64,000 nt of DNA from contig NZ_CP040671.1 in assembly GCF_008386235.1 (NCBI RefSeq), forward strand, positions 801,001-865,000, read 5' to 3'. Below are positions 36,432 to 45,494 of this stretch, piece after piece. This stretch comes from Thermosynechococcus sp. CL-1 (GTDB lineage Bacteria; Cyanobacteriota; Cyanobacteriia; Thermosynechococcales; Thermosynechococcaceae). The notes under the pieces are model-generated. The model made no database searches. It was not told the DNA's origin and saw nothing but the letters and a program-made list of their open reading frames with translations. Within the stretch, counting starts at the first letter, position 1, and each line of letters opens with the position of its first letter. Position numbers and translations under genes: made by a program.

Positions 36432-39400
36432 ATGATTCCACGTCAACTGGTATTGCGCAATTTCCTCAGCTATCGCCAGGCCACTCTTCCCTTTGCGGGG
36501 TTACATCTGGCCTGTATTTGTGGTGCCAATGGGGCGGGCAAGTCCTCGCTTCTTGAGGCGATCGCCTGGGCACTCTGGGGGCAAAGCCGCGCTAGCCGTG
36601 AGGATGATGTGATCTACTACGGCGAAATGGAAGCCCAAGTGACGTTTGAGTTTAGCGTTCAGGGGCAGACCTATCGGGTGGTACGGTTGCGGCGACGCGA
36701 GCAACATACGGTTTTAGAGTTGCAGATTCAAACAGCAGCGGGCTATACCTCGCTAACGGGGCGATCGCTACGAGCAACACAGGAAAAAATCATTCAAATT
36801 CTGCGCCTTGACTACGCCACGTTCGTCAACAGTGCCTATCTGCGCCAAGGCCGTGCCGATGAATTTATGGCCAAACGCCCCAGTGAACGCAAGCAACTCT
36901 TGGCCACCCTTTTAGGCTTGGATCAATACGAGACGCTTGCGGAAGCGGCTCGGGATCGCGCCCGTGACTACAAAGCCCAAATCAGCGTTCTGGAACAACG
37001 CCTCCAGAGCCTAGGGGAGCAACTCGCCCAAGAACCGCAGTTACGCGCCCAACAGGCAGCGGTGAGCCAGCAGATTCAACAGCAACGGCAGCAAGTCGAG
37101 CAGTGTCAACAACGGCTCCAAGAGCAACAGGCCGCCTACCACGTCCATCAACTGCAACAGCGGGACTATGAACACCTGCAACAGCAGCGAGACACCCTCG
37201 GGACAACAATCGCCCATCTCGAGCAGCAGTGCCAGACGCTCCGCCAAGAACAGGCCGCGATTGCGGATCTAGAAGCCCGTGCCCCCCTCTTGGAAGCCGC
37301 CGTTAGCCAATGGCAGCGCCTGAAAACCGCTGAAGCGCAATTGCAGCAGTGTTTTGCTGACTATCAACGGCTGCGCCAAGAGCGCGATCGCCAGCAGCAG
37401 AACCTCGACCAGCAGCGCCAAGACCTTCTGCGCATCCTGCATGGATTGGAGAGCCAGCAGCAATTTCTTCTGGAACAATGCCAGCAGTTGGAAAAGCTCC
37501 TCAAGCAAGAAAATCAGATTGTCGCTGGCCTTGAGCAGTTACAGCGATCGCGCGCTCAGCTCCAAGCACAGGAAGAGCTTCAACAAAAAGTCTTTCCCCT
37601 TCTGCAAGCCAAACAGCGCCTTGAACTGGAACGGCAACAGCAGGAGCAACGCCTCCGCAGCCGGCGCGATGAATTGCAGCAGCTGTGGCAGCATCTCCAC
37701 CAACAGGTGGAACGACAACCTGCTCTCCAAGAGGCGGTGATACTGATTACAACACAGATTGAAACCCTTGAAAAACAACGGGTTTATCAAGACCATGTGC
37801 GGGAAAAGGGACTAGAGCGCCGCCGCTTCCTAGAGCAACTGCAAGCCCGCCAGCGGGAATACGAGCGGCAGATTCATCAACTGAACCAGCGCCTAGAACT
37901 GCTCCATCAACCGGGAGCCATCTGTCCCCTGTGTCAACGTCCCCTCGATGCCGAGCACTACCAGGCTGTCCTGCAGCGCCATGTCGCTGAAAAACAGGAA
38001 CTGCTCAATCAGGTGTGGGTAATCCGCGAGCAGCTGGCAGTCACAGAGCGCGAAATTCAGGTCCTGCGGCGGGAATATGCAACGGTTGCCCATGAGATTT
38101 CCCAACTGACGCAACTCTTTGAGCAGCGGGGGCAACTCCAGCAACAACTCCAGAGCACACAGGATTTGGAACCTCAGTTGAATCGCTTGGCTGCAGAAAT
38201 TCAGCAGATTGAGCGGCAGCTGAGGAACGGCCATCAGGAAACCCTTGGGGAACTACAATCGATTGAGGCGGAACTGAAGCGCCTCAACTATGACGAGAAA
38301 AATTTAGCGATCGCCCGCGGGCAAGTGGAAAAATGGCGTTGGGCCGAAGCCAAGGAACAGGAACTCCGCCAAGCGCAGCGGCAATACCGCCAAATTCAGC
38401 AACAACTGCCGGCCCTAGTGGCACAACAGGAAGAACTGCAACGCCAACTCAATGCCCTTGAAACCCTCTCCCCCTTGGCACAAACCTTGGCCACCATTGA
38501 TCAGCAGTTGGCGGCCTTAGCCTACGATCCTGAGCAGCATGCCCAAATTCAGGCACAACTGGCGGCATTAGAACCGGACTATGAGGCCTATCAGACCCTG
38601 CAACGGGGGCGATCGCGCCAATCCCAACTCCGCCAAGACCTCCAGCACCTAGAGGAAACGCTGCACCAACAACGGGAACAACTGCAACGCATTACTGACA
38701 AACTTGCTACCCTTGAGGACACTGCACGCGCCGCCAGCCGCCTTGCCGCCGAGCTGAACCAATGTCAACAGGAACTCCTGAAGCAGCAGCAGACCCTCGA
38801 AGCTAACCTTGCCCAGCATGGCAAACTCAGCGCTGAATTAGAGCAACTCCATCGCCTAGCCCAAGAATACGAACAGGGACAGCAAACCCTTGCCCACCTC
38901 CGCTATCAATACCGCCTCTACTGCGAACTAGCCCAAGCCCTAGGCAAAAATGGCATTCCTGCCATGCTCATTGAAACGGTCTTGCCCCATCTGGAGGCAG
39001 AAACCAACCATATCCTAGGCCGCCTGAGTAACCATCAACTCCATGTGCAGTTCATTACCCAACGCAGTCGGCGGCGCAGTGGCGCTGATACTAAGCCCAT
39101 TGAGACCCTCGATATTCTCATTGCCGATTGCCAAGGGACTCGACCTTACGAAAGTTATTCTGGGGGTGAAGCCTTTCGCATCAATTTTGCGTTGCGTTTA
39201 GCCTTGGCGCGATTGTTGGCGCAGCGCTCCGGCAGTGATGTCCAGTTTCTCATTATTGATGAGGGGTTTGGAACCCAAGATGCCCAGGGCTGTGAACGGC
39301 TGATTGCCGCCTTGAACGCGATCGCCCCTGAATTTCACTGCATCCTCGCCATTACCCATGTGCCTGCCCTCAAAGAAGCTTTTCAAACCCGCATCGAAGT

Positions 39401-39443
39401 CACCAAAATAGGGGGAGCCTCCCAACTCAGCATCATTACCTAG
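36432..39443 (+). CDS. sbcC: SbcC/Rad50-type DNA repair ATPase
   Basis: The ATPase and coiled-coil subunit of the SbcCD (Mre11-Rad50) nuclease complex, which processes hairpins and double-strand breaks. The chosen start MIPRQLVLRNFLSYR gives 1,003 residues. The Walker A motif GANGAGKSSLLEAI is near residue 35, followed by a Q-loop region (FVNSAYLRQGRADEF). A very long Gln/Leu-rich coiled coil is broken at its apex by the zinc hook CPLCQRPLD (about residue 500). The C-terminal half holds the signature SYSGGEAFRINFALRLALA and Walker B FLIIDEGFGTQD. No sbcD partner lies in the window. Confidence 0.92.
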   Translation: MIPRQLVLRNFLSYRQATLPFAGLHLACICGANGAGKSSLLEAIAWALWGQSRASREDDVIYYGEMEAQVTFEFSVQGQTYRVVRLRRREQHTVLELQIQTAAGYTSLTGRSLRATQEKIIQILRLDYATFVNSAYLRQGRADEFMAKRPSERKQLLATLLGLDQYETLAEAARDRARDYKAQISVLEQRLQSLGEQLAQEPQLRAQQAAVSQQIQQQRQQVEQCQQRLQEQQAAYHVHQLQQRDYEHLQQQRDTLGTTIAHLEQQCQTLRQEQAAIADLEARAPLLEAAVSQWQRLKTAEAQLQQCFADYQRLRQERDRQQQNLDQQRQDLLRILHGLESQQQFLLEQCQQLEKLLKQENQIVAGLEQLQRSRAQLQAQEELQQKVFPLLQAKQRLELERQQQEQRLRSRRDELQQLWQHLHQQVERQPALQEAVILITTQIETLEKQRVYQDHVREKGLERRRFLEQLQARQREYERQIHQLNQRLELLHQPGAICPLCQRPLDAEHYQAVLQRHVAEKQELLNQVWVIREQLAVTEREIQVLRREYATVAHEISQLTQLFEQRGQLQQQLQSTQDLEPQLNRLAAEIQQIERQLRNGHQETLGELQSIEAELKRLNYDEKNLAIARGQVEKWRWAEAKEQELRQAQRQYRQIQQQLPALVAQQEELQRQLNALETLSPLAQTLATIDQQLAALAYDPEQHAQIQAQLAALEPDYEAYQTLQRGRSRQSQLRQDLQHLEETLHQQREQLQRITDKLATLEDTARAASRLAAELNQCQQELLKQQQTLEANLAQHGKLSAELEQLHRLAQEYEQGQQTLAHLRYQYRLYCELAQALGKNGIPAMLIETVLPHLEAETNHILGRLSNHQLHVQFITQRSRRRSGADTKPIETLDILIADCQGTRPYESYSGGEAFRINFALRLALARLLAQRSGSDVQFLIIDEGFGTQDAQGCERLIAALNAIAPEFHCILAITHVPALKEAFQTRIEVTKIGGASQLSIIT

Positions 39444-39515
39444 GACAGGGGTAGCAGCTTGCGGCACAATATCGGCAAAATGGTAGAGTAGGGTCAGCAA
39501 CAGCACACTTTGCCA

Positions 39516-40766
39516 ATGACGGTTGAACTTATTGCCAAACTCAGCGATCCCATTGTCAGTGCCGGACAGGGGGCACAGCGCCAACTGGAACTAACGTTAG
39601 CGGCACAGCGACAACAACAGCAGCGCGCTCCTCTCAATCTCTGCCTGATTTTGGATCACAGTGGCTCAATGGCATGGCAACCTTTGGCAATGGTCAAGCG
39701 AGCGGCTCAGTCATTAGTGGATCGATTACAGCCGAGCGATCGCCTGAGTATCGTGGCCTTTGATCACAAAGCTCAGGTGTTAGTGCCCAATCAATTTGTG
39801 CAGGATAAAACCGCAATCAAGGAGCAAATTGCAACCCTTGAGCCAAGTGGTGGCACTGCCATTGATCTGGGGATGAAACTGGCCCTGACAGAGTTGGCCA
39901 AAGGCAAACAGGGAACCATCTCCCAAGCCTTTTTGCTCACCGATGGCGAAAATGAGCACGGCGATAACCAACGCTGCCTTGAACTGGCCAAGCTGGCAGC
40001 AGAGTACAACATTACGTTTAATACCTTAGGGTTTGGCGTTCACTGGAATCAGGATGTCCTCGAGCAAATTGCCGATGCAGGCGGCGGGCGGCTGATGTTT
40101 ATTGAGTATGCTGAGGAGGCGATCCCCTGTTTTCAAGCGCTCTTTAGCCACATTAGCAGCGTGGACTACACCAATGCCCATGTCCTATTGACCCTGAGTG
40201 AGGCGGCACAACTAGGGAACTTCAAACCAGTCAACCAAGTGGCTCCCGATACGATTGAACTCACCTACGACAGCCCCACCCCCCACGAGTATGTGATTCG
40301 GGTTGGCGATGTTTCCGCTACCGTCAAACGCACACTCCTGATCACCCTGAGTACCCAACCCTTGCCGCCAGGCTCTCACCTCATTGGTTTTGTGCAAGTC
40401 CGCTACGATGACCCCGTGCAGCAAGCCACTGGCCTTTTCTCTGAGAGGATTCCCCTGACGCTCACAGCAGAACCAGAGCACATCCCCCAAGTGGATCCAG
40501 AGGTGCAGCAGAGCATTCTCACCCTCGAAAAATACCGCAAAACGAAACTGGCGGAAACGAAACTGCAATCGGGAGACACCGCTGGCGCTGCCACCTTTCT
40601 TCAGAGTGCGGCCAAAACTGCTCTCCAACTGGGGGATACGGAAGCCGCAAAAGTCCTTGAGGCCTCGGCTCAAGAGCTACAGCAACAATCCACCCTCAGT
40701 GAATCAGCCCTTAAGCGCACGCGCATTGCTTCAAAAACTGTCCTGAGCAATCCCCCCTCAAATTAG
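39516..40766 (+). CDS. VWA-domain protein
   Basis: A 416-residue soluble protein with a von Willebrand factor A domain at about residues 45-215. The metal-ion-dependent adhesion site is complete: DHSGSM (DxSxS), PSGGTAIDLG (Thr) and LLTDGENEHGD (Asp). The middle is beta-rich and the C-terminal 90 residues are helical (KYRKTKLAETKLQSGDTAGAA). No signal peptide is visible, so it is probably cytoplasmic. Such proteins usually mediate metal-dependent protein contacts; the partner is unknown. I start at the ATG at 39516; a TTG two codons earlier is possible. Its end overlaps the convergent gene by nine bases. Confidence 0.82.
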   Translation: MTVELIAKLSDPIVSAGQGAQRQLELTLAAQRQQQQRAPLNLCLILDHSGSMAWQPLAMVKRAAQSLVDRLQPSDRLSIVAFDHKAQVLVPNQFVQDKTAIKEQIATLEPSGGTAIDLGMKLALTELAKGKQGTISQAFLLTDGENEHGDNQRCLELAKLAAEYNITFNTLGFGVHWNQDVLEQIADAGGGRLMFIEYAEEAIPCFQALFSHISSVDYTNAHVLLTLSEAAQLGNFKPVNQVAPDTIELTYDSPTPHEYVIRVGDVSATVKRTLLITLSTQPLPPGSHLIGFVQVRYDDPVQQATGLFSERIPLTLTAEPEHIPQVDPEVQQSILTLEKYRKTKLAETKLQSGDTAGAATFLQSAAKTALQLGDTEAAKVLEASAQELQQQSTLSESALKRTRIASKTVLSNPPSN

Positions 40767-41534
40767 CCACAGGGCATCGCCATTGCGGCAACCCAACACC
40801 CTTTGGGCACTGCCGCCATTAACGGCTAACTCAATAAACCCATGACTGCCTACTAATGCCATCAGATGTTGAGGTGGAACATCACCATAGGTGTGGACGA
40901 GGGGAATCTGCTGCCCCTGAATCTGAATGTGGTGGTAGCCCTTGGCTAAAAGCGCCGCAGGGAGTGTGGTGATCACATTGCCAAAGTGATCAATCGCTTG
41001 AATCCAACCTTGGATGCCTTGGGGGGTGATTTCATAGGTGAGGTGGGGCAAGCGCACCAAACTGTCTGGCTCAATGGCAGAGCCAAGGCGCGCGAAATCT
41101 GTTCCTGCGCCTAAATGGGCGGCCACGGGGGCAAAAATATCCCGCCCATGGAAGGTAGCACTGGGGTTGGGGGTACGCCAAAACTGCGGCTGGGTGAGTT
41201 CAACCACTCGCCGCGGGGGATAGCGATCGCCCACTAGACTAAAGACCCCATTATCGGGTCCCACACAATAGCCAACCCCCAGATCAAGGGCGATCGCCCG
41301 CCGACGGGTTCCCACCCCCGGATCCACCACCACGACATGCACCGTTTGCGGGGGAAAATAGGGCACCGCTTGCAGCAGTTGAAAACTGGCCGTGCGACAA
41401 TCCTGCGGTGGAATTTCATGGCACAGATCAATCACTTGGGCTTGGGGATCAATACTTAAAATCACCCCCTTCATCACCCCCACATAAACATCCTGATGGC
41501 CAAAATCCGTCAGCAGGGTAATGCAGCGAGCCAT
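40758..41534 (-). CDS. SAM hydroxide adenosyltransferase (DUF62 family)
   Basis: A 258-residue enzyme of the DUF62 family, related to fluorinase, whose characterised members split S-adenosylmethionine with water to adenosine and methionine. Marks are CITLLTDFGHQDVYVGVMKG, IDLCHEIPPQDCRTASFQLL, VVVVDPGVGTRRRAIAL, VGPDNGVFS and TFHGRDIFAPVAAHL. These include the Asp/His set typical of hydroxide-using members. It is the last gene of the leftward run, starting seven bases after the DprE2-like stop. A link to that pathway is not obvious. Confidence 0.88.
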   Translation of the reverse strand: MARCITLLTDFGHQDVYVGVMKGVILSIDPQAQVIDLCHEIPPQDCRTASFQLLQAVPYFPPQTVHVVVVDPGVGTRRRAIALDLGVGYCVGPDNGVFSLVGDRYPPRRVVELTQPQFWRTPNPSATFHGRDIFAPVAAHLGAGTDFARLGSAIEPDSLVRLPHLTYEITPQGIQGWIQAIDHFGNVITTLPAALLAKGYHHIQIQGQQIPLVHTYGDVPPQHLMALVGSHGFIELAVNGGSAQRVLGCRNGDALWLI

Positions 41535-41541
41535 AGGCAGT

Positions 41542-42276
41542 TCACAGAGACAGTCGCTTAAACAAGGGTTCAGGAATCCAACGAATGATCACCATGATCC
41601 AGCGCCAGATGGGTCGCACATAGATCACATCTTTCTTTTTTTCTATGGCTGTGAAGATCGCATTGGCCACTTCCTGCGGCTGAGCAGTGAGTAGGGGGGG
41701 CAACCTCATGCCTTCGGTCATCCGTGTCTTCACATAGCCCGGCAGAACGGTTAAAACCTGTATTCCTGATTTAGCAAGGCGATGCCGCAACCCCGACAAA
41801 AATGCGGTGAACCCAGCTTTTGCAGAGCCATAGAAGTAATTACTCGCCCGCCCCCGTTCCCCGGCCACAGAGGAAATCCCCACCAACGCACCAAACCCCC
41901 GCTGCTCAAACACATTAGCAAACAGGCTCAAAATAACGGCTGGCCCCTCATAATTGGTGCGCATCACTTCAAGGGTAAGGGATAAATCTTGCTCACATGC
42001 CTTTTGTTCTGGCATGAAACCAACAACGCAGATCACGATCGCTGGTTGCTCCGGGAGTTGCTGGATAAAACTTGCATGGGTCTCCACCGCTAAAACATCA
42101 AATTCATGGACACTGACGGCCACGCCGTAGCGTATTTCCAGATCTGCTTTATCTGGCTCTAGGCGACTCACCTGTCGTGCCGCCAATTGAATCGGATAGC
42201 CCTGAGCTGCAAACCGCTGGGCGATCGCCCGCCCCATATCGGAAGTTGCCCCCAAAATCAGCACAGGCGCCCTCAT
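41542..42276 (-). CDS. DprE2-like short-chain dehydrogenase
   Basis: A 244-residue NAD(P)-dependent reductase of the SDR family, resembling mycobacterial DprE2. That enzyme reduces the 2-keto intermediate made by DprE1 to complete epimerisation of prenyl-phospho-ribose to prenyl-phospho-arabinose. The nucleotide loop is GATSDMGRAIAQRF, the catalytic Ser lies in GISSVAGERGR, and the Tyr/Lys pair in YGSAKAG. A hydrophobic, basic C-terminus (WRWIMVIIRWIPEPLFKRLSL is its general character) could contact the membrane. The start is fixed by a four-base ATGA overlap with the DprE1-like gene. Context, more than sequence, supports the DprE2 role. Confidence 0.75.
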   Translation of the reverse strand: MRAPVLILGATSDMGRAIAQRFAAQGYPIQLAARQVSRLEPDKADLEIRYGVAVSVHEFDVLAVETHASFIQQLPEQPAIVICVVGFMPEQKACEQDLSLTLEVMRTNYEGPAVILSLFANVFEQRGFGALVGISSVAGERGRASNYFYGSAKAGFTAFLSGLRHRLAKSGIQVLTVLPGYVKTRMTEGMRLPPLLTAQPQEVANAIFTAIEKKKDVIYVRPIWRWIMVIIRWIPEPLFKRLSL

Positions 42277-43631
42277 AGATGTAACCTCTTTGACTGTTCC
42301 GAAGCAAAATTCACCGTCCACTGTTGGGCATCCCTGACCTTGACAAACGTTTCTACCCGAGCATCGGACTGGCGCAGGCGCATTGGCGTCAAATGGCTAT
42401 CCTTGGCAAGGTAAAAGCGACCCCCATAGTGTAGGGTGATCTCCTCCAGTTGATCCAAAACCTTGAGGGTGCGTTGCGACATCGGAAAGTCCAAGGCCAA
42501 GGTATAACCCGCCATGGGAAATGAAAAATAACCCTGTTGATCCCCCAACTTCTTCAAGACCGCCAGAAAGGATCCCGCTCCTGCGGCTGACGTGCAATGC
42601 AGTAACGCCGATAAACCTTCACGGGCAGTGCTCAGGGGCAAGACACATTGGAACTGGACAAAACCGCGCCGCCCATAGATGCGATTCCATCCCAATAAGC
42701 TATCAAGGGGATAGAAGAAGCGATCCCAATCCACGAAGGACTGGCTGGCTTGCCGTTGCTGATTGAGAAAATACAGTTGATTAAAAGCGCGAACCGTCAA
42801 GGGATTCAAGGCACCATTGGGAAAATCCACGGGAATCGAGAGTTTGCGTCGTTGCGGAGTCCGCAGTGGCCTTTGGCGATATTTGGCTGGCAACTCCTCC
42901 CGTGTGGCATGTTCGCCCAGTATGAGCACAGACCGTCCTAACTGCGAACCAGTCGCCAGACAATCAATCCAAGCCACGGAGTAGGTCACGTCCTGAGCCG
43001 CCTCAAAGAGATCAATGACCTCGTCTAAATGCTTGGCGATGCGGGTCGTTTGGCGAATCCACGCGGTTTCAATGGGGCGCAAGCGAAAGGCGGCTCTGAG
43101 GATCACCCCCGTCAAGCCCATTCCCCCCACCGTCCAGTAAAACAAATCCTGATTTTCGGAAGGGGAGCAGCGATAAATTTGCCCCTCACTGGTGAGGAGA
43201 TCCAGCCAGTCCAAACTCTGAACAAAACTGCCCTCTTTGTGGTGATTCTTGCCATGAACATCAGCCGCAATCATGCCCCCCACAGTGACAAACTTTGTAC
43301 CGGGGGTAATCAAGGGAAACCAACCGCGAGGCACAAAAATCTCGAGAATCTCCGCCAGCAGCACCCCCGCCTCAGCAATCAATTGACCCGTGTGCGGATT
43401 AAACCCCAATAGGCGATTGAAGTGGCGCATTTGCAGCGTTGCTTCGCCATTGAGGGCGCTATCGCCGTAGGCACGGCCATTTCCTCGGGCAATGAGCGGC
43501 AAATCCCTCTTGAGAAGCTGGAGAATTTCGGATTCTGAGCGCGGGCAATAGACATGACAGGTCTGCACAGGATACCGCCCCCAGCCGCAGAGCGTTTTAA
43601 GAGAACCCCTAGGCGTCATGGGAGAAGACAT
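42273..43631 (-). CDS. DprE1-like FAD-dependent oxidase (prenyl-phospho-ribose 2-epimerase subunit)
   Basis: A 452-residue VAO-type flavoprotein resembling mycobacterial DprE1, which oxidises C2 of decaprenylphosphoryl-ribose. The FAD-binding part has ARGNGRAYGDSALNG, PGTKFVTVGGMIAADVHGKN and TVGGMGLTGVILRAAF. The substrate side includes FFYPLDSLLGWNRIYGRRGF and the conserved Lys in YLAKDSHLTP. Where mycobacterial DprE1 has the benzothiazinone-reactive Cys387 (in NICVDFP), this protein has TLALDFP, so Ala. Two near starts are possible (43631 or 43619), both overlapping gtrA. The downstream DprE2-like gene overlaps by four bases. Confidence 0.85.
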   Translation of the reverse strand: MSSPMTPRGSLKTLCGWGRYPVQTCHVYCPRSESEILQLLKRDLPLIARGNGRAYGDSALNGEATLQMRHFNRLLGFNPHTGQLIAEAGVLLAEILEIFVPRGWFPLITPGTKFVTVGGMIAADVHGKNHHKEGSFVQSLDWLDLLTSEGQIYRCSPSENQDLFYWTVGGMGLTGVILRAAFRLRPIETAWIRQTTRIAKHLDEVIDLFEAAQDVTYSVAWIDCLATGSQLGRSVLILGEHATREELPAKYRQRPLRTPQRRKLSIPVDFPNGALNPLTVRAFNQLYFLNQQRQASQSFVDWDRFFYPLDSLLGWNRIYGRRGFVQFQCVLPLSTAREGLSALLHCTSAAGAGSFLAVLKKLGDQQGYFSFPMAGYTLALDFPMSQRTLKVLDQLEEITLHYGGRFYLAKDSHLTPMRLRQSDARVETFVKVRDAQQWTVNFASEQSKRLHL

Positions 43632-44016
43632 ATCGCTTATCCAAGTGATACTTGACCACATAGCCAATGGCTAGACCAATAATGGCGCCAATTTCGCGCA
43701 TGAAATGGCTGTGCCAAATCAACCAAAAGACAGTTTCAAATCCCCAAAAGATGGCCGTTGTGAAAATCCCCATCGAAGCATACAGACTAAATTGACGGCT
43801 ATAGTGATGCACACCCTTTTTATGATCAAAAAAAATCCAGCGCTTATCCAGATAGTATTTCACTACCAAACCCACGAGGGTACCCACTGCCACTGCGGTT
43901 ATAAAATAAGGGAAACTATTATCAATGAGTAATATCACCCTTTGAAAAAATAAATTCATAAAGGTGGCAATAACCGCAAAAACTGTATAGCGAATAATCA
44001 GAGTTTGCAAACTCAT
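43609..44016 (-). CDS. GtrA-family membrane protein
   Basis: A 135-residue protein with four hydrophobic segments, of the GtrA family. Members are thought to assist movement or presentation of polyprenyl-phosphate sugars across the membrane; in mycobacteria Rv3789 is tied to the arabinan pathway. The pattern is LIIRYTVFAVIATFMNLFFQ, GLVVKYYLDKRWIF and IGLAIGYVVKYHLDKRYVF. The two YxLDKRxxF segments form an internal repeat. The start at 44016 forms an ATGA overlap with the HAD-UbiA gene. Its position inside this operon fits a role in handling the lipid-linked pentose. Confidence 0.85.
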   Translation of the reverse strand: MSLQTLIIRYTVFAVIATFMNLFFQRVILLIDNSFPYFITAVAVGTLVGLVVKYYLDKRWIFFDHKKGVHHYSRQFSLYASMGIFTTAIFWGFETVFWLIWHSHFMREIGAIIGLAIGYVVKYHLDKRYVFSHDA

Positions 44017-45419
44017 AGAATCCCACCAAGAATAAAGAGAACTAGGCAGATCAAGAAACAAATTTGACTTTGGCGATCTTTAATTGCATAAACAATTGGA
44101 TCATAGTGCATCAACCCGCGATGGGTCAGCAGGATGGTGCGGGTAATCCAATATAGCAGCACACAGCAAATACCCCAGAGCACCTGTGGTCTTGTGTAAA
44201 GAAGCTGCACTTGGGGAGAGTTGATATAGAGTGCCAGCACCAAAATTGAGACATAACCCGCCCCAATGGCCATCATGCTAATAATCGGCAAATCGTCAAT
44301 ATGATAGCTCCGACCACTGGTCTTGAGTTGTTTGCGGTGACGATGATCCACCAGTTCTGCTTGCCGCTTGACTGTTGCTAGGCAAAAGAAGAAAAAGATG
44401 GAGAAGGCCAAAAGCCAGACACTGAGGGAAATTCCTGTGGCAACCGCACCCGCAAAGATGCGAAGGGTATAGAGACCAGCGAGGGTGCAAATGTCAACAA
44501 TAATCCGTCGCTTTAGGTAGAAGGAGTAGGCAGTTGTGAGACCATAATAGGCCAGCAGAATGCCCAGAAATGGCCAACTGATAGTGGTGGCGATCGCCAT
44601 TCCCAGTTCTAAAAGCACCAAAATCATCCAGATCCCATGACAGAGGGGAATATCTCCAGCGGCAAAGGGGCGATGACGCTTGCGGGGATGGGCGCGATCG
44701 GCCTGCAAATCCAAAAGATCATTTAAGACATAGACACTAGAAGCCGTGAAATTAAAGGCAACCACTGCCAACAGCGAAATCCAAAAGGTTGGTAAATCAA
44801 ATTGATGTCCCGCGAGCATAGGCACAAAGACCAAAACATTTTTTACCCACTGATGGGGGCGAATTTCTTTCAGGTAGGGTTGAATGCTTCGTTTTGCGGT
44901 ACCTAGATGTTCTACATTGGGGTTGATTTGCTCAACTTTTTTGCGTAGCCGAGGAGACGCATTGACCGTCATTGCTTTGGCCGCAACTGCCCAAACGGGC
45001 AAATCAGCCTCAGAATCCCCCATATAGATAAAATTTTTCTCACCAAAACGCTCTATAATAAACCTTGCCTTATGCTCTCCCTTCAAATTAAGCTGGCCAT
45101 CAGACCCATAAACCTCATCAAAAAGCCCTAAATGGGCAGCAATCTTATCAGCAATGAGCTGATCAGTGGCAGTGACGAGAGCAACCTTACCCCCCTTTGC
45201 TTTCCAAGCTTGGATATACTGAATAACCTCTGAGTTATAGGGTAGTGATGTAACCTCTATTTTAGAGAGAGTGGCTAATTTTCTTTTAATCTGGGCGCGA
45301 TTAAAACTTCTTGTTTTGAATAATTGAATTAGAGACTGACTAAAAGACGACCAGATTAATTCCAGCAGAACATCTGTTTTCAGTAGTGTTTTATCTAAAT
45401 CAACTGCAAGGTAAATCAT
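44013..45419 (-). CDS. HAD phosphatase-UbiA prenyltransferase fusion (DPPR synthase-like)
   Basis: A 468-residue two-domain membrane protein. Residues 1-180 are a HAD hydrolase with AVDLDKTLLKTD (nucleophile Asp) and YMGDSEADLPVW. From about 185 it is a UbiA-family prenyltransferase, with the first Asp-rich motif NDLLDLQADRAHPRKRHRPF and the second region YSFYLKRRIIVDICTLAGLY. The order and the word RPHQWVKNVLVFVPM match decaprenyl-phosphate phosphoribosyltransferase (mycobacterial UbiA, Rv3806c). That enzyme joins phosphoribosyl pyrophosphate to polyprenyl phosphate. The HAD part could then remove the 5-phosphate, which is inference. The first 70 codons are more AT-rich than the rest. Confidence 0.82.
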   Translation of the reverse strand: MIYLAVDLDKTLLKTDVLLELIWSSFSQSLIQLFKTRSFNRAQIKRKLATLSKIEVTSLPYNSEVIQYIQAWKAKGGKVALVTATDQLIADKIAAHLGLFDEVYGSDGQLNLKGEHKARFIIERFGEKNFIYMGDSEADLPVWAVAAKAMTVNASPRLRKKVEQINPNVEHLGTAKRSIQPYLKEIRPHQWVKNVLVFVPMLAGHQFDLPTFWISLLAVVAFNFTASSVYVLNDLLDLQADRAHPRKRHRPFAAGDIPLCHGIWMILVLLELGMAIATTISWPFLGILLAYYGLTTAYSFYLKRRIIVDICTLAGLYTLRIFAGAVATGISLSVWLLAFSIFFFFCLATVKRQAELVDHRHRKQLKTSGRSYHIDDLPIISMMAIGAGYVSILVLALYINSPQVQLLYTRPQVLWGICCVLLYWITRTILLTHRGLMHYDPIVYAIKDRQSQICFLICLVLFILGGIL

Positions 45420-45494
45420 CTATTCATGCCAGAAATAGAAAGGCGGAAGTAAAAAATGGGATGGATAGAACTCTATTGTCACAGCGATTTAAGG

